A stretch of 64,000 bases of DNA from Unio delphinus (Eukaryota > Mollusca > Bivalvia > Unionida > Unionidae): the NCBI GenBank assembly GCA_029339505.1, contig JAQISU010000022.1:15923501-15987500 (forward strand), in the 5' to 3' direction. Numbering within the stretch: the first letter of the stretch is position 1; each line of letters opens with the position of its first letter. A model generated the notes under the pieces. That model searched no databases, had not been told where the DNA came from, and worked only from the letters and a program-made list of their open reading frames with translations. The translations under genes were made by a program, and so were the position numbers. Positions 38,093 to 45,310 of the stretch are shown here, piece after piece.

Positions 38093-38342
38093 GTATGCCT
38101 AAAATCTGCCGCAACACTCGAGCGGAGATATATACGGCATTGTGCCGTCCATTTATGTATGCCTAAAATCTGCCGCAACACTCGAGCGGAGATATATACG
38201 GCATTGTGCCGTCCATTTATGTATGCCTAAATTCTGCCGCAACACTCGAGCGGAGATATATACGGCATTGTGCCGTCCATTTATGTATGCCTAAAATCTG
38301 CCGCAACACTCGAGCGGAGATATATACGGCATTGTACTGTCC
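38093..38342. repeat. Four tandem 64-bp repeats with internal hairpin
   Basis: Units start at GCCTAAAATCTGCCGC (38097, 38161, 38225, 38289). Each holds CCGC...GCGG around a CTCGAG and a hairpin ACGGCATTGTGCCGT. Three copies are nearly identical; the last loses the hairpin's right arm (ATTGTACTGTCC). No variable spacers, so not CRISPR-like. Confidence 0.95.
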
Positions 38343-38399
38343 TTCATTTTTTTTTAATAATTAGAGATACAGTATTTTATTTATATAAAAATATAAACA

Positions 38400-38756
38400 A
38401 TGGATATCAATGATGTAAATGCTATAATTGCTGAAATCTCAAATTTAAATAATAAAGGGGTATTATTATCTGAAAGTCTCGACGTTGACAAGATTACCTC
38501 GGAATATGAAGATATTGAATATCTGTCTAGTAAGGGTCGTTATGTTTTACCTAGGATGTACAGGCTCGTGAAAGGAATTCAAAAATCCATCAATGGTTGT
38601 TTGTACGGTAACGACATTAATTTATTTATAACGCTATTTAGCACCGTTGAAGCAATACGTCAAAAGCTTGGCCAAGAATATCAAAAACGAGCTGAAATTG
38701 GTTCTAAAGTTCGTGATCTTAGAAAAATGTTAAACGAGGAGCGACCAGTATCTTAA
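38400..38756 (+). CDS. Uncharacterised helical protein, 118 aa
   Basis: I do not recognise a family. The protein is predicted largely helical, acidic at the N-terminus (MDINDVNAIIAEISNLNN) and basic at the C-terminus, with no cysteine motif or TM segment. The ATG follows a TATATAAAAATATAAACA stretch, and the four 64-bp repeats end about 60 bp upstream, so those repeats may control this gene. Intact frame, convergent with the minus-strand ORF at 38848. Confidence 0.6.
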   Translation: MDINDVNAIIAEISNLNNKGVLLSESLDVDKITSEYEDIEYLSSKGRYVLPRMYRLVKGIQKSINGCLYGNDINLFITLFSTVEAIRQKLGQEYQKRAEIGSKVRDLRKMLNEERPVS

Positions 38757-38847
38757 CCACGTGAGTGTTACTAAAAAAAATAATATAGGCTTTCGTAAAT
38801 AATTTAAATAATTTATTTATTTTTTTTAGCGTTTTTTGTAACACTTG

Positions 38848-39126
38848 TTACATAGGATTTTCTCCTGAAAGGATACTCATCAGTCTGGACTTGCTCATGC
38901 AGTTATGTGCATAATGGATGATCTGGTCGTAGTAGCAAGTAATGACCGCGACGCCTCCATTTTCACGTAATTGTTCTTGTTGCCGCGTCGTTAACACAAA
39001 TCGTTCATCGCCATTCTCAGATATTACAATTCTGAAATCCCCAGCGATGTTATTTCTGAAACACTCGCGGATAGCGTCGTACAGTTTAACCCTGTCGAAG
39101 ATGAATACGTTAGCTTGATGGTACAT
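38848..39126 (-). CDS. Uncharacterised small protein, 92 aa
   Basis: Begins MYHQANVFIFDRVKLYDAI; mixed alpha/beta composition; no recognised motif. Its promoter region (39127-39219) is shared with the divergent 355-residue gene and contains a direct repeat of TTATTTAATAACTAAG. It is one of only three genes on the minus strand, with PolB and ATPase, hinting that it belongs to the non-virion set. Intact. Confidence 0.5.
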   Translation of the reverse strand: MYHQANVFIFDRVKLYDAIRECFRNNIAGDFRIVISENGDERFVLTTRQQEQLRENGGVAVITCYYDQIIHYAHNCMSKSRLMSILSGENPM

Positions 39127-39185
39127 TATTTAATAACTAAGTTATTTAATAACTAAGCTTTTAATTATGATGGAAACCCTCCGGA

Positions 39186-39205
39186 TTTCACATTTGAAAA
39201 TTTAG
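39186..39205 (+). promoter_or_regulatory. Virion-gene promoter motif before the 355-aa gene
   Basis: TTTCACATTTGAAAATTTAG, ending 14 bp before ATG; a diverged member of the motif set. Confidence 0.5.
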
Positions 39206-39219
39206 TTCACAAACAATAT

Positions 39220-40287
39220 ATGGTTGGTGAATCGCTTACAACTAAATTAGCCCGAGAGCGGCTAGCAGCAATTAAAAAGTTTATACCGGTTCGAGACAGA
39301 CTTCGCGAGAAACTTCAACAACGACAACAAGCGCAGACTGACTTTTCTGTGTCAAGTGAACAACTGTTTACTCCGATAACAAGTGCGACCAAAGATGTGA
39401 AAACAGCAACTGAAGCAGCGATATACGGAGATATTCCTATGGAAGGCAAGCGACGAGAAGTGCCTGTTCTTGGTGTGCTTGAAAAGATAGCAGCAGAGAC
39501 CGGACAAACACGCGCAGGGATACAACAGTTATCCAGTGATATAAAAACTCAGCGCGAGTATGAACGATTAGCTGATATTGATGATGAAAATCTACAATTT
39601 TCCAAACCTGAACCACAACCTGTTGATGTCGTCACCCCAAGAGGTGTTTCCTTTATAGACAAACTCACCGAAGGAGCTATAAAGGAAATCAAACGACCTC
39701 AATTGGAGAAACACCAGGATTATACGACTTTTGGTGATTTCGCCGCCAAAAGCTTTGATTCTAGAAAGGATTTTTTAAAAGACGAGTATAAAAACAGTAG
39801 AATAAGCCGAGATGAATGGGTTAATTGGTTGTATAAAACGAATAAGGGGATTACTGGTAATTTGAAAAAGGATACAATTGAGTATAGATCTTTTAAAGTA
39901 GGAGTTGATAGTTATGGTATACAAAAACAACAAGAACGAGAAAAACAAAGTCGAGGCCGACAAAGGCAATTACTTGATGATAGTCAGGGCGCAACTGGTA
40001 CAACTGAGGAAACAAGCGGAAAAGGATATTCGATTAAAAATCCAAAGGATGTCTTTGACTCTACCGTGACATGCCCTGGTAACATTCTCAGTGATATATC
40101 ACGGTTAGAGGTTCTCATCGGAGGGAAACGAGCCGGAAATAACTACGTCGAGATAATTAACGAGGCCGCTGATATCTGTAGACGATTATTTGCTGGTGGT
40201 ATCATGGACATTAATGTATATCGAGAACTTATTGCTGAATTAGTTGAAAATCACAACGATGAAAATCTTATGGATGTAAGCGATTGA
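39220..40287 (+). CDS. Uncharacterised 355-aa Polinton protein, probable virion-associated
   Basis: First gene of the plus-strand virion block. The N-terminus is basic and helical, with RLREKLQQRQQAQ. A middle region contains YTTFGDFAAKSFDSRKDF, DEWVNWLYKTNKGITG and FKVGVDSYGI. A glutamine/arginine linker leads to a C-terminal helical domain (NPKDVFDSTVTCPGNILSDISRLEVLIGGK). No TM segment. I recall similar proteins upstream of capsid genes in other Polintons, without known function. The shared promoter motif and position suggest co-expression with capsid genes. Confidence 0.65.
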   Translation: MVGESLTTKLARERLAAIKKFIPVRDRLREKLQQRQQAQTDFSVSSEQLFTPITSATKDVKTATEAAIYGDIPMEGKRREVPVLGVLEKIAAETGQTRAGIQQLSSDIKTQREYERLADIDDENLQFSKPEPQPVDVVTPRGVSFIDKLTEGAIKEIKRPQLEKHQDYTTFGDFAAKSFDSRKDFLKDEYKNSRISRDEWVNWLYKTNKGITGNLKKDTIEYRSFKVGVDSYGIQKQQEREKQSRGRQRQLLDDSQGATGTTEETSGKGYSIKNPKDVFDSTVTCPGNILSDISRLEVLIGGKRAGNNYVEIINEAADICRRLFAGGIMDINVYRELIAELVENHNDENLMDVSD

Positions 40288-40293
40288 TCACTA

Positions 40294-40309
40294 ATTGAAA
40301 AACTACTAG
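40294..40309 (+). promoter_or_regulatory. Virion-gene promoter motif before the 166-aa gene
   Basis: ATTGAAAAACTACTAG, ending 12 bp before ATG. Confidence 0.55.
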
Positions 40310-40321
40310 TTTTATAACAAG

Positions 40322-40822
40322 ATGATTATACACTATAACCATGATAAACCCGTAAGCGTCTACGTGGTGAACTCACGATTGCCTGTTTATCGCGCGTGGT
40401 ACGGAGATGGTTTCGGCAATACCATTGCGGGGTTATTTACAAGAATGGCTCCCAAGGTGGCGCCGTTAGCTAAACAATTATCAATGAAAGCCATTGATGC
40501 TATCCGTGATAAGGGAATCAATTTCGTTGGAAATCTTGCAGGAAAGGCATTTTCTGCCGCGAAAGATAAAATAGCATCATTGGTACGAAAGAAACCACGA
40601 ATGACTTCGTCATCGATGACTTCGTCAGTGGTGAAACCACCAGTGCTGCCATCAACTACAGTGATGCCTGCAAAAATCAGCAAAGCAATAAATAGTGCAG
40701 TGGAAGAAAAACTAGCGCAATTGACTTCGTCACCACCGGTAACAGATAGCGCTATCATGAACGCGATAGCAGGAAGTGGTTTGAAACAAAAAAGAAATTC
40801 GAAGAATTTTCAACCACGATGA
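40322..40822 (+). CDS. Basic, amphipathic minor virion-type protein
   Basis: 166 residues, strongly basic. A GDGFGNTIAGLFTRMAPKVA segment starts an amphipathic helix, followed by Ala/Lys-rich helices, a Pro/Ser/Thr linker and a C-terminal IAGSGLKQKRN tail. Composition resembles adenovirus-lineage minor capsid/core proteins (pVI or pVII-like) that bind DNA or act on membranes and are often processed by the viral protease. No sequence proof; inferred from composition and position just before the capsid gene. Confidence 0.55.
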   Translation: MIIHYNHDKPVSVYVVNSRLPVYRAWYGDGFGNTIAGLFTRMAPKVAPLAKQLSMKAIDAIRDKGINFVGNLAGKAFSAAKDKIASLVRKKPRMTSSSMTSSVVKPPVLPSTTVMPAKISKAINSAVEEKLAQLTSSPPVTDSAIMNAIAGSGLKQKRNSKNFQPR

Positions 40823-40860
40823 TTATAAAGAATTAAAACGCTAGCGTTAAACTCTTCGAG

Positions 40861-40881
40861 TTTCACAATTGAAAACGCTAG
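40861..40881 (+). promoter_or_regulatory. Virion-gene promoter motif before the major capsid gene
   Basis: The core CACAATTGAAAACGCTAG ends 11 bp before ATG. A 12-bp palindrome AACGCTAGCGTT lies just upstream at 40837-40848, repeating the CGCTAG core. Confidence 0.65.
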
Positions 40882-40892
40882 TAATGTTATAA

Positions 40893-42317
40893 ATGTTTAA
40901 ACGAACAGCTGATCCCGCGTTAGATATGGAAGCAAAGATGCGCAAAGATGATTCCGTCCGCGATTATCAATACTATTCCTATCATGCAATACAACCCGAC
41001 CTACGATCGCGAATTGAACTTCAAGTTCAAGATACCAGTAAATACTTTTTACCATGTGAAGCATTTATTGAAGTAGAAGGAAAACTTGTAACAAATGTTG
41101 CAGATGATACCCCATATGCAAATGATTCAAATATCCGAGTTGGTTTCGTCAACAATGGTATAATGGCGTTATTTGAAAGTGCAAGATATCTCATTGATGG
41201 AAAAGAAATTGAATCAATAGACCGCGAGGTTGATGTTGCAACAACAATAATCGGACTAGCAAGATACTCCGATGATTATACAAGATCGGCTGGTCCATCT
41301 ATGATGTTTGCAAAGGATACCTCTGATAACGCTGACCACCTTCAATACATTAAAGTGTTAACACCGCAAGACACTTCAGTTGATAATCAACGAGAAGCAA
41401 CTAATCCAGAACGTCGAGCTAGACCCGGAGCTGCGTTTGATATTCTCGGAGGTGTTAATGGTAATTTCAATTTAGGATTTGCAACACGAAAATTAGCATT
41501 GGAAGGACAAGAGAAAAAGTTTTCATGTGCGATTCCACTCCATCACATATTTGGATTCTGCAGAAATGTCAGAAAAGTAATCTATGGAGCCAAACACACA
41601 ATCGCATTAGTGCGAAAAGGCAATGACAATGATGCAATTTGGCGTACTGGTGCCAATGAAGGTAAAGTTGTTTTGAGTAAAATAGTATTATGGATGCCAG
41701 TAATGACTCCATCAATTACCACGGAAGAGCGGCTACTTTCGTTTATGGAAACCGGTGGTAAATCATTGCTAAGTTGGCTAACAACAACGACTGATGCTAA
41801 AGAGGATAATGTTAATAGTACATTTACATGGCACCTGGCATCAAAACAAGGCGTTTGAGCTCCACGTCATATATTTATAGCGCTGCAGAATCGGAATCGA
41901 TTAGGTTCCCAAGAACACAGTCATATGATATTTGATCGGTTAGGGGTAAGTGAGGTTTCACTGAGAATAAACGGACAACAAGAACCATCTGAGGATATAC
42001 AGCTTAATTACGGAAACAACCAAATAGCACGTGTGTATCATCGGATGCTGTCATATATGGGTCGTGATCAAAATGTTGATACTGGTTTGCAAATATCTCA
42101 GCTCGATTTTAAGAACTTGTATCCAATTTATTACTTTTCACTGGAACATCTTGATTTAACAAGGCAATCCGTTGTTGATATACATTTTAGGGCTCGTATA
42201 GATCCTGGTGGTGTTAATTATAGAGCGGTTGCTGTTATTCTCAGCGACAAATCAATGTTGTTAGAAGGGGCTGGCGGACGAATGAGACTCGTTGATGCAC
42301 CAGTGGAAAATCTGTAA
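40893..42317 (+). pseudogene. Double-jelly-roll major capsid protein, split by an in-frame TGA
   Basis: One frame encodes a Polinton-type major capsid protein of about 474 codons, normal for the family. The first 321 residues carry recognisable features: an N-terminal DYQYYSYHAIQPD, ARYLIDGKEIESID, the IPLHHIFGF region and KIVLWMPVMTPS. A TGA at 41856-41858 follows ...KQGV. The same frame stays open through the conserved C-terminal jelly-roll parts (FDRLGVSEVSLRINGQ, LDFKNLYPIYYFSL, VDIHFRARIDPGG) to TAA at 42315. The simplest origin is a C-to-T change at a CpG within one arginine codon. Without read-through the capsid subunit would lack its second half and could not form virions. Confidence 0.9.
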
Positions 42318-42362
42318 ATGTAAATGAAACTTGAAAAGTTTCCATAGGATTTCCCCAATTAG

Positions 42363-42382
42363 ATCAATTGAAAGCATAAATG
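42363..42382 (+). promoter_or_regulatory. Virion-gene promoter motif before the pX-like gene
   Basis: ATCAATTGAAAGCATAAATG, ending 14 bp before ATG; the CTAG part is not conserved. Confidence 0.45.
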
Positions 42383-42396
42383 TGTTTTACAATAAA

Positions 42397-42909
42397 ATGC
42401 CATATAGTGTTGTTAGTGTCAAGCTGACTGATGGTCAGGTCAAGAAATTAAAATCAAAATCCGCTAAGGAATGTGGAACAACAATAACGTTAAAACCAGC
42501 GCAGATGTCCGGAGGTACACATAAAATATCATTAACGGATCGTCAAATAAAACATTTCAATGATGCAATGAAAAATAAGCGAGGAGTTCAAATAGAATTT
42601 TCGAAAGCTGCAGTCGCGAACATGATAAAATCAGGTGGTATATTTCCATTGTTAGCCGCAATACCAGCATTGATTGCAGCGGCTGCCCCAGCGGTGGCGA
42701 AGGCGGCAGCGTTGGGAGCCGTTGGGACCGCAGCAGGAATGGCGTTGAAAAAGGCAACTGGTGGATCCGCTCGCGGTAGATCCACAAGTGGATCCGGGTA
42801 TAAAAAAAAGGGAAAGGGGTTGTACCTACCAGGAACCCCGTATTCATGGTACAGCGGCAAATCCGTGAACGGATCGGGTCTAAGAAAAATACCAGGAACG
42901 GTTTATTAG
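42397..42909 (+). CDS. pX-like hydrophobic/basic virion protein
   Basis: 170 residues from ATG 42397; the frame is open further upstream but has no earlier ATG. Two short beta-type repeats (VVSVKLTDGQVKKL... and ...HKISLTDRQIKHF, then VQIEFSKAAVANM) precede SGGIFPLLAAIPALIAAAAP, a hydrophobic Ala-rich helix, and a Gly/Ser/Lys-rich tail. I recall this architecture as a conserved Polinton/adintovirus protein likened to adenovirus pX/mu. The role is presumed to be in the virion core or membrane interaction. It overlaps no neighbour if the protease starts at 42951. Confidence 0.7.
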   Translation: MPYSVVSVKLTDGQVKKLKSKSAKECGTTITLKPAQMSGGTHKISLTDRQIKHFNDAMKNKRGVQIEFSKAAVANMIKSGGIFPLLAAIPALIAAAAPAVAKAAALGAVGTAAGMALKKATGGSARGRSTSGSGYKKKGKGLYLPGTPYSWYSGKSVNGSGLRKIPGTVY

Positions 42910-42950
42910 TTGAAAGCCCAATTGTTGAGGAACCTATAGTTGAGGGACCT

Positions 42951-43400
42951 ATGGTTCCTATGTCCAATTTTGATTTAATTGATGCTGCTAAAAAACTAGC
43001 GATTAAAAATTTCAGAGGTGTTTTTATGAGAGATCAATTACCACATCAACCAAACAAAACTGAAACAGGTATTATTAATCTCGATAACAGCACCGGACCT
43101 GGAACTCACTGGGTTGCATACGCGATTGATCCACGTGGGATTGTCTATTTCGATTCATATGGGTTAGCTCCGCCAAGCGAGTTTATGCGGTATATAAATT
43201 CCTCGATGAAACTCAAAGGGTTTCCGATTTTTTATTCCACGCTGCCAACACAACAATTCAATGATCCACCGATATGCGGCCGTGAAGTATTAAATGTCCT
43301 CGCGGAGATTTCATTAAAATCCTTTGGATCTCCGTGGAAACCACCTCATATTATTGTAAACGAATACACGAGTGGGAAATTACAAGGATCAATAAATTGA
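42951..43400 (+). CDS. Adenovirus-type (Ulp1-fold) cysteine protease
   Basis: Virion maturation protease of 150 residues from ATG 42951. Catalytic set: H53 in PGTHWVAY, D68 in YFDSYG, Q101/Q102 in TLPTQQF and C109 in PICGREVL. N-terminal FRGVFMRDQLP is typical of the family. An upstream in-frame ATG at 42846 would overlap the pX-like gene by 64 bp and add a low-complexity VEEPIVEGP segment, so 42951 (or 42960) is preferred. Intact. Confidence 0.92.
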   Translation: MVPMSNFDLIDAAKKLAIKNFRGVFMRDQLPHQPNKTETGIINLDNSTGPGTHWVAYAIDPRGIVYFDSYGLAPPSEFMRYINSSMKLKGFPIFYSTLPTQQFNDPPICGREVLNVLAEISLKSFGSPWKPPHIIVNEYTSGKLQGSIN

Positions 43401-43409
43401 AAACACAAG
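43394..43409 (+). promoter_or_regulatory. Virion-gene promoter motif before the 43424 gene
   Basis: AAATTGAAAACACAAG, ending 14 bp before ATG and overlapping the protease stop. Confidence 0.5.
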
Positions 43410-43423
43410 TTACGCTAACAATA

Positions 43424-43690
43424 ATGATCGATATTTGGGGACAATCTCTGTCAATGTTGGAACCCACCGAGGAAACATCTGCGGGTTCTATCGAGGATGT
43501 AAAAAAAATAATAGAAGATGAAATCGCTGAGACGTTAAATTTAACAAGTGTTGACCCGAACGAAATAGTTGTATTTCAAGATCGCCAGGGTAAATTAAAA
43601 AGCAGTAATATATCCGTGAATGACATTTTGATACGGCATCGCGCTGCCGCTGAAAACTATTGCACTGTATTCCAACGATGGACAACTTAA
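43424..43690 (+). CDS. Small acidic ORF, possibly the 5' part of the fibre-like gene
   Basis: 88 codons from ATG 43424. The order beta-rich start, helix SIEDVKKIIEDEIAETL, then EIVVFQDRQGKLKSSNISVNDIL is reminiscent of a ubiquitin-like beta-grasp fold, by eye only. Another frame is open from 43632, overlaps the 3' end here and continues into the next ORF, which has no own ATG until 43827. The two may be one gene split by a frameshift. Confidence 0.5.
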   Translation: MIDIWGQSLSMLEPTEETSAGSIEDVKKIIEDEIAETLNLTSVDPNEIVVFQDRQGKLKSSNISVNDILIRHRAAAENYCTVFQRWTT

Positions 43691-44546
43691 ACCAGGCGCA
43701 CTTGTGTCTACGATCACCGACGCGATTGCTACCAACGAACGTGAGCTGAATGATTTTATACGAGGTTATAATAGTTTTCGCAAAAATGTCGTACATAAAT
43801 TTTTTGGAACCCCGCTTGTGGTTGGCATGACTCTCGCTGAAATTAAAAACTATCTATCGCTATTCTTCGCTAACAAGGACGCGGGAAGGATGATGAATGA
43901 AAATGAAATCAAGGCAAATTATCTCGAGATTTCTAAACTAATAGAAGATCAAAAACCCACTAACGACATTGTTGGTAGATTCTTTGGAAACCCGCTTGTG
44001 GCAGACTCGACTCTCGCGGAAATTAAGCACGCGCTTGACGAACAAAAACCCATCAGCGAAATGGCTAAAAATTTCTTTGAGGGTTCTAAAAGTTACAATA
44101 TCACGACGACATATTCTGAACTCAACAGGAATTATCTAAACCGAAAAGGTTTGGAACTTGACATCCTCCTGGCTTCATTTTTTAAACTCCGCGATGGAAA
44201 GTTGATGAAATATACTGAAATCAAAAAAACCTATCTCGACGTTTATGACGATATTGCTAAACTAAAAGAAACCTCTGAAAGGGTAAAGCATGGGACCTTT
44301 GATTGGATAAAAGACTCTAATGCTAAATTGAAAGTCAATATCGGGGAGTGGCCCCATGGTATCTACAGGATGACGTTAATCTCTGACAAGCAATTTGATA
44401 TCATCGTAAGCGGTAAAACCTATTTTGGTGGCACCGCAACAGTAATTATCCGGGGTGAAGAAGAATTTAAGATTGTCGCGGTTGATAGTACGATTAGATC
44501 AAAAATATCCTGGTGCTTAGAATTCATATGCGAAGTAAATAACTAA
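43632..44546 (+). CDS. Repeat protein with C-terminal beta domain, fibre-like architecture
   Basis: Open from 43632 to TAA at 44544, with no ATG before 43827. It contains five loose repeats of about 30-35 residues with an FF...EIKxxYL pattern: FFGTPLVVGMTLAEIKNYL, FFANKDAGRMMNENEIKANYL-type, FFGNPLVADSTLAEIKHAL, FFEGSKSYNITTTYSELN, and FFKLRDGKLMKYTEIKKTYL. A C-terminal beta-rich domain of about 85 residues (GTFDWIKDSNAKLKV..., GTATVIIRGEEEFKI) follows. A repeat shaft plus terminal beta domain between protease and TM genes suggests an attachment fibre. That is inference; no homology is recognised. It may be the frame-shifted remainder of the 43424 gene. Confidence 0.55.
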   Translation, partial: YGIALPLKTIALYSNDGQLKPGALVSTITDAIATNERELNDFIRGYNSFRKNVVHKFFGTPLVVGMTLAEIKNYLSLFFANKDAGRMMNENEIKANYLEISKLIEDQKPTNDIVGRFFGNPLVADSTLAEIKHALDEQKPISEMAKNFFEGSKSYNITTTYSELNRNYLNRKGLELDILLASFFKLRDGKLMKYTEIKKTYLDVYDDIAKLKETSERVKHGTFDWIKDSNAKLKVNIGEWPHGIYRMTLISDKQFDIIVSGKTYFGGTATVIIRGEEEFKIVAVDSTIRSKISWCLEFICEVNN

Positions 44547-44556
44547 ATTGAAAGGA

Positions 44557-44577
44557 TTTCACAATTGAAACCGCTAG
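44557..44577 (+). promoter_or_regulatory. Virion-gene promoter motif before the two-TM gene
   Basis: The core CACAATTGAAACCGCTAG is nearly identical to the one before the capsid gene and lies 19 bp upstream of ATG. Confidence 0.65.
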
Positions 44578-44596
44578 TATTTTTAAAATAACAACA

Positions 44597-45148
44597 ATGA
44601 CTTTGTCATCGACGCAATGTCGCTATGATCAGGTCAGAGAATTTCAGAATAGACTCAAAACCCTCACTGAGGAGTATCAAATAAAAATGAAAAAATACCG
44701 ACGAAGAATCACCGCAATTGATGTTACTATGTACTCGGTGTCAAGCGTTCTCGCTGGCGCCGGAATAATACTTGCATCGGTTACAATGATTGCCCCGGTC
44801 GTAGTTCCAATTTGCATTTCTGCGGTGGCTACAATCGGGGGTATATCAACCGGGATAGCAAAAAAGATATCATCATGCAGCCAGAGTAAACTGCAGAATT
44901 ACTTACTTCAATTTCATATTGCATCAACCGCATACTCGCAATTATCATTGATGATATCGTCGTCACTCGATAATACGATTATATCAGATAGTGAATTCTC
45001 AGCGATGGTCAGTATTTTTGATTCCGCGATATCGAAATTAGAGCGACAACATGAATATAATAACAATGACAACACCGATGGAATCAGAAAACACGAACCC
45101 AAAAAAACAAAAAATGATCTCAATAATATCAATATTACCAGATTGTGA
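44597..45148 (+). CDS. Conserved Polinton membrane protein with two TM helices
   Basis: 183 residues. A basic coiled-coil-like N-terminus (LKTLTEEYQIKMKKYRRRI) precedes two adjacent hydrophobic helices (VSSVLAGAGIILASVTMIAP and VVPICISAVATIGGISTGIA) and KKI. A helical C-terminal part includes ISDSEFSAMVSIFDS. I recall this two-TM plus SDSEF architecture as widespread in Polintons and adintoviruses just before the penton gene, with unknown function. Its 3' end (from about 44985) is part of an imperfect tandem duplication. Confidence 0.75.
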   Translation: MTLSSTQCRYDQVREFQNRLKTLTEEYQIKMKKYRRRITAIDVTMYSVSSVLAGAGIILASVTMIAPVVVPICISAVATIGGISTGIAKKISSCSQSKLQNYLLQFHIASTAYSQLSLMISSSLDNTIISDSEFSAMVSIFDSAISKLERQHEYNNNDNTDGIRKHEPKKTKNDLNNINITRL

Positions 45149-45310
45149 GTTCTCAGTGATGGTCAGTATTTATGATTCCTCGATACCAAAATTAGAAATA
45201 AATCATGAGTATAGCAACGATGACGACACCGATGGAATTACTTCAACGATTAGTGGAGAACACGAACCCAGTACAAACGAGTATGATATCAATAACATCA
45301 ACGAATCCAG
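44985..45310 (+). repeat. Imperfect tandem duplication across the TM/penton gene boundary
   Basis: Copy 1 (about 44985-45141) and copy 2 (about 45142-45310) share GATGGTCAGTATTT, the ACACCGATGGAAT block, AACACGAACCCA and TATCAATA, at roughly three-quarters identity. Each copy contains the tail of the TM gene and, in an overlapping frame, an ATGACNACACCGATGGA start region of the penton gene. The result is a chimeric 113-codon ORF (45051-45392): penton-type start followed by a second copy of the TM tail. Confidence 0.8.

Larger units (their letters stand above)
37343..38399. other. Non-coding block of the Polinton
   Basis: About 1 kb without a credible gene. It holds GGCGCGCC and CACGTG palindromes (near 37460-37475), a (TA)n tract at 37883-37938, a tRNA-like relic near 37966-38035 and four 64-bp repeats. 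It separates the replication half from the virion half and is a candidate for regulatory or replication functions. Confidence 0.6.

Noticed and set aside
38093..38342. CRISPR-like array
   Set aside because: Continuous 64-bp tandem repeats without variable spacers, in an animal genome.
42557..42967. Minus-strand ORFs over the pX-like gene
   Set aside because: Antisense shadows of an Ala/Gly-rich coding region.
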